A stretch of DNA of 45,630 bases from Theionarchaea archaeon (GTDB taxonomy: Archaea > Methanobacteriota_B > Thermococci > Methanofastidiosales > SZ-28-30): the NCBI GenBank assembly GCA_018992565.1, contig JACVGW010000014.1:1-45630 (forward strand), written 5' to 3'. Shown piece by piece: positions 45,482 to 45,630 of the stretch (its first letter is position 1; each line of letters opens with the position of its first letter). Both the position numbers and the translations under genes were made by a program. The notes below the pieces were generated by a model. The model saw only the letters and a program-made list of their open reading frames with translations. It made no database searches and was not told where the DNA came from.

Positions 45482-45630
45482 GTTTACTATCTTGTTATCA
45501 TGTGTCATTGATTTCGTATGGACGAAATGTTCGCAGTCGAGAGGCTGTGAGTGAATCTGTATCAGTATTTCCATGTCTTCACATTCATTATACCAGCACA
45601 TATTCTACCTTTGTCTTTCCTTTTTTCTCT

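Overview
The window reads as a piece of a euryarchaeal chromosome, probably from the methanogen / anaerobic alkane- or methane-oxidiser side of Halobacteriota. I cannot place it lower than that from sequence alone. Supporting marks are an archaeal Orc1/Cdc6, the rRNA-maturation nuclease Nob1, the diphthine synthase DphB, an A-type ATP synthase operon in the order H-I-K-E-C-F-A-B-D, cyclic 2,3-diphosphoglycerate (cDPG) genes known from thermophilic methanogens, and archaeal TATA boxes in front of nearly every transcription unit. A bacterial-type GrpE-DnaK-DnaJ set is also present, as in many mesophilic to moderately thermophilic euryarchaea. I see no insertion sequence, phage, CRISPR array or obvious foreign island; genes are dense and apparently intact.

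Layout. 1-4000: tRNA-Arg, a small membrane protein, the nadK-nob1 pair, an MBL-fold hydrolase and a site-2 protease. 4100-9800: XPD-like helicase, a solitary FAD-linked oxidase, argF and a dolichol-phosphate-mannose-type glycosyltransferase. 10000-16040: a membrane-anchored seven-repeat propeller protein, then a leftward four-gene unit cpgS-pgk2-CBS-tandem phosphoesterase. 16040-17810: a likely replication origin (two inverted ORB-like sites around AT-rich DNA) and cdc6. 18000-22820: a heat-shock unit (HSR1-like regulator, zinc-ribbon/Hsp20-like protein, grpE, dnaK, dnaJ) behind a palindrome that nearly matches the known HSR1 operator. 22900-27400: small unknown gene, dphB-DUF357, hypF, nucleoside phosphorylase. 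27600-36070: the ATP synthase operon. 36100-40740: an AbrB/PhoU-type regulator and a leftward four-gene HdrC-HdrB-FeS-flavoprotein unit resembling thiol:fumarate reductase. 40940-45450: creatinase-like M24 protein, tRNA-Gly, DUF885 peptidase, and a 3-hydroxyacyl-CoA dehydrogenase / macro-domain pair.

Gene expression. For about fifteen first-in-unit genes the centre of a TATA-like box lies about 23-28 nt upstream of the best start codon, so these transcripts are probably leaderless. Several operon-internal genes carry GGTGAT/GGAGG-type Shine-Dalgarno sites or overlap the previous gene. I used this to move several starts downstream of the longest possible reading frame (nadK, the MBL protein, the propeller protein, the M24 protein, the DUF885 gene, the PhoU-like gene, the phosphorylase).

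Most rewarding points: the origin; the HSR1-like operator; a rotor K subunit with all the residues of a Na+ site in a four-helix, one-carboxylate form; the cDPG unit that also encodes a CBS protein and a two-domain phosphoesterase whose second domain has lost its metal ligands; and the split TfrB plus extra HdrC organisation.
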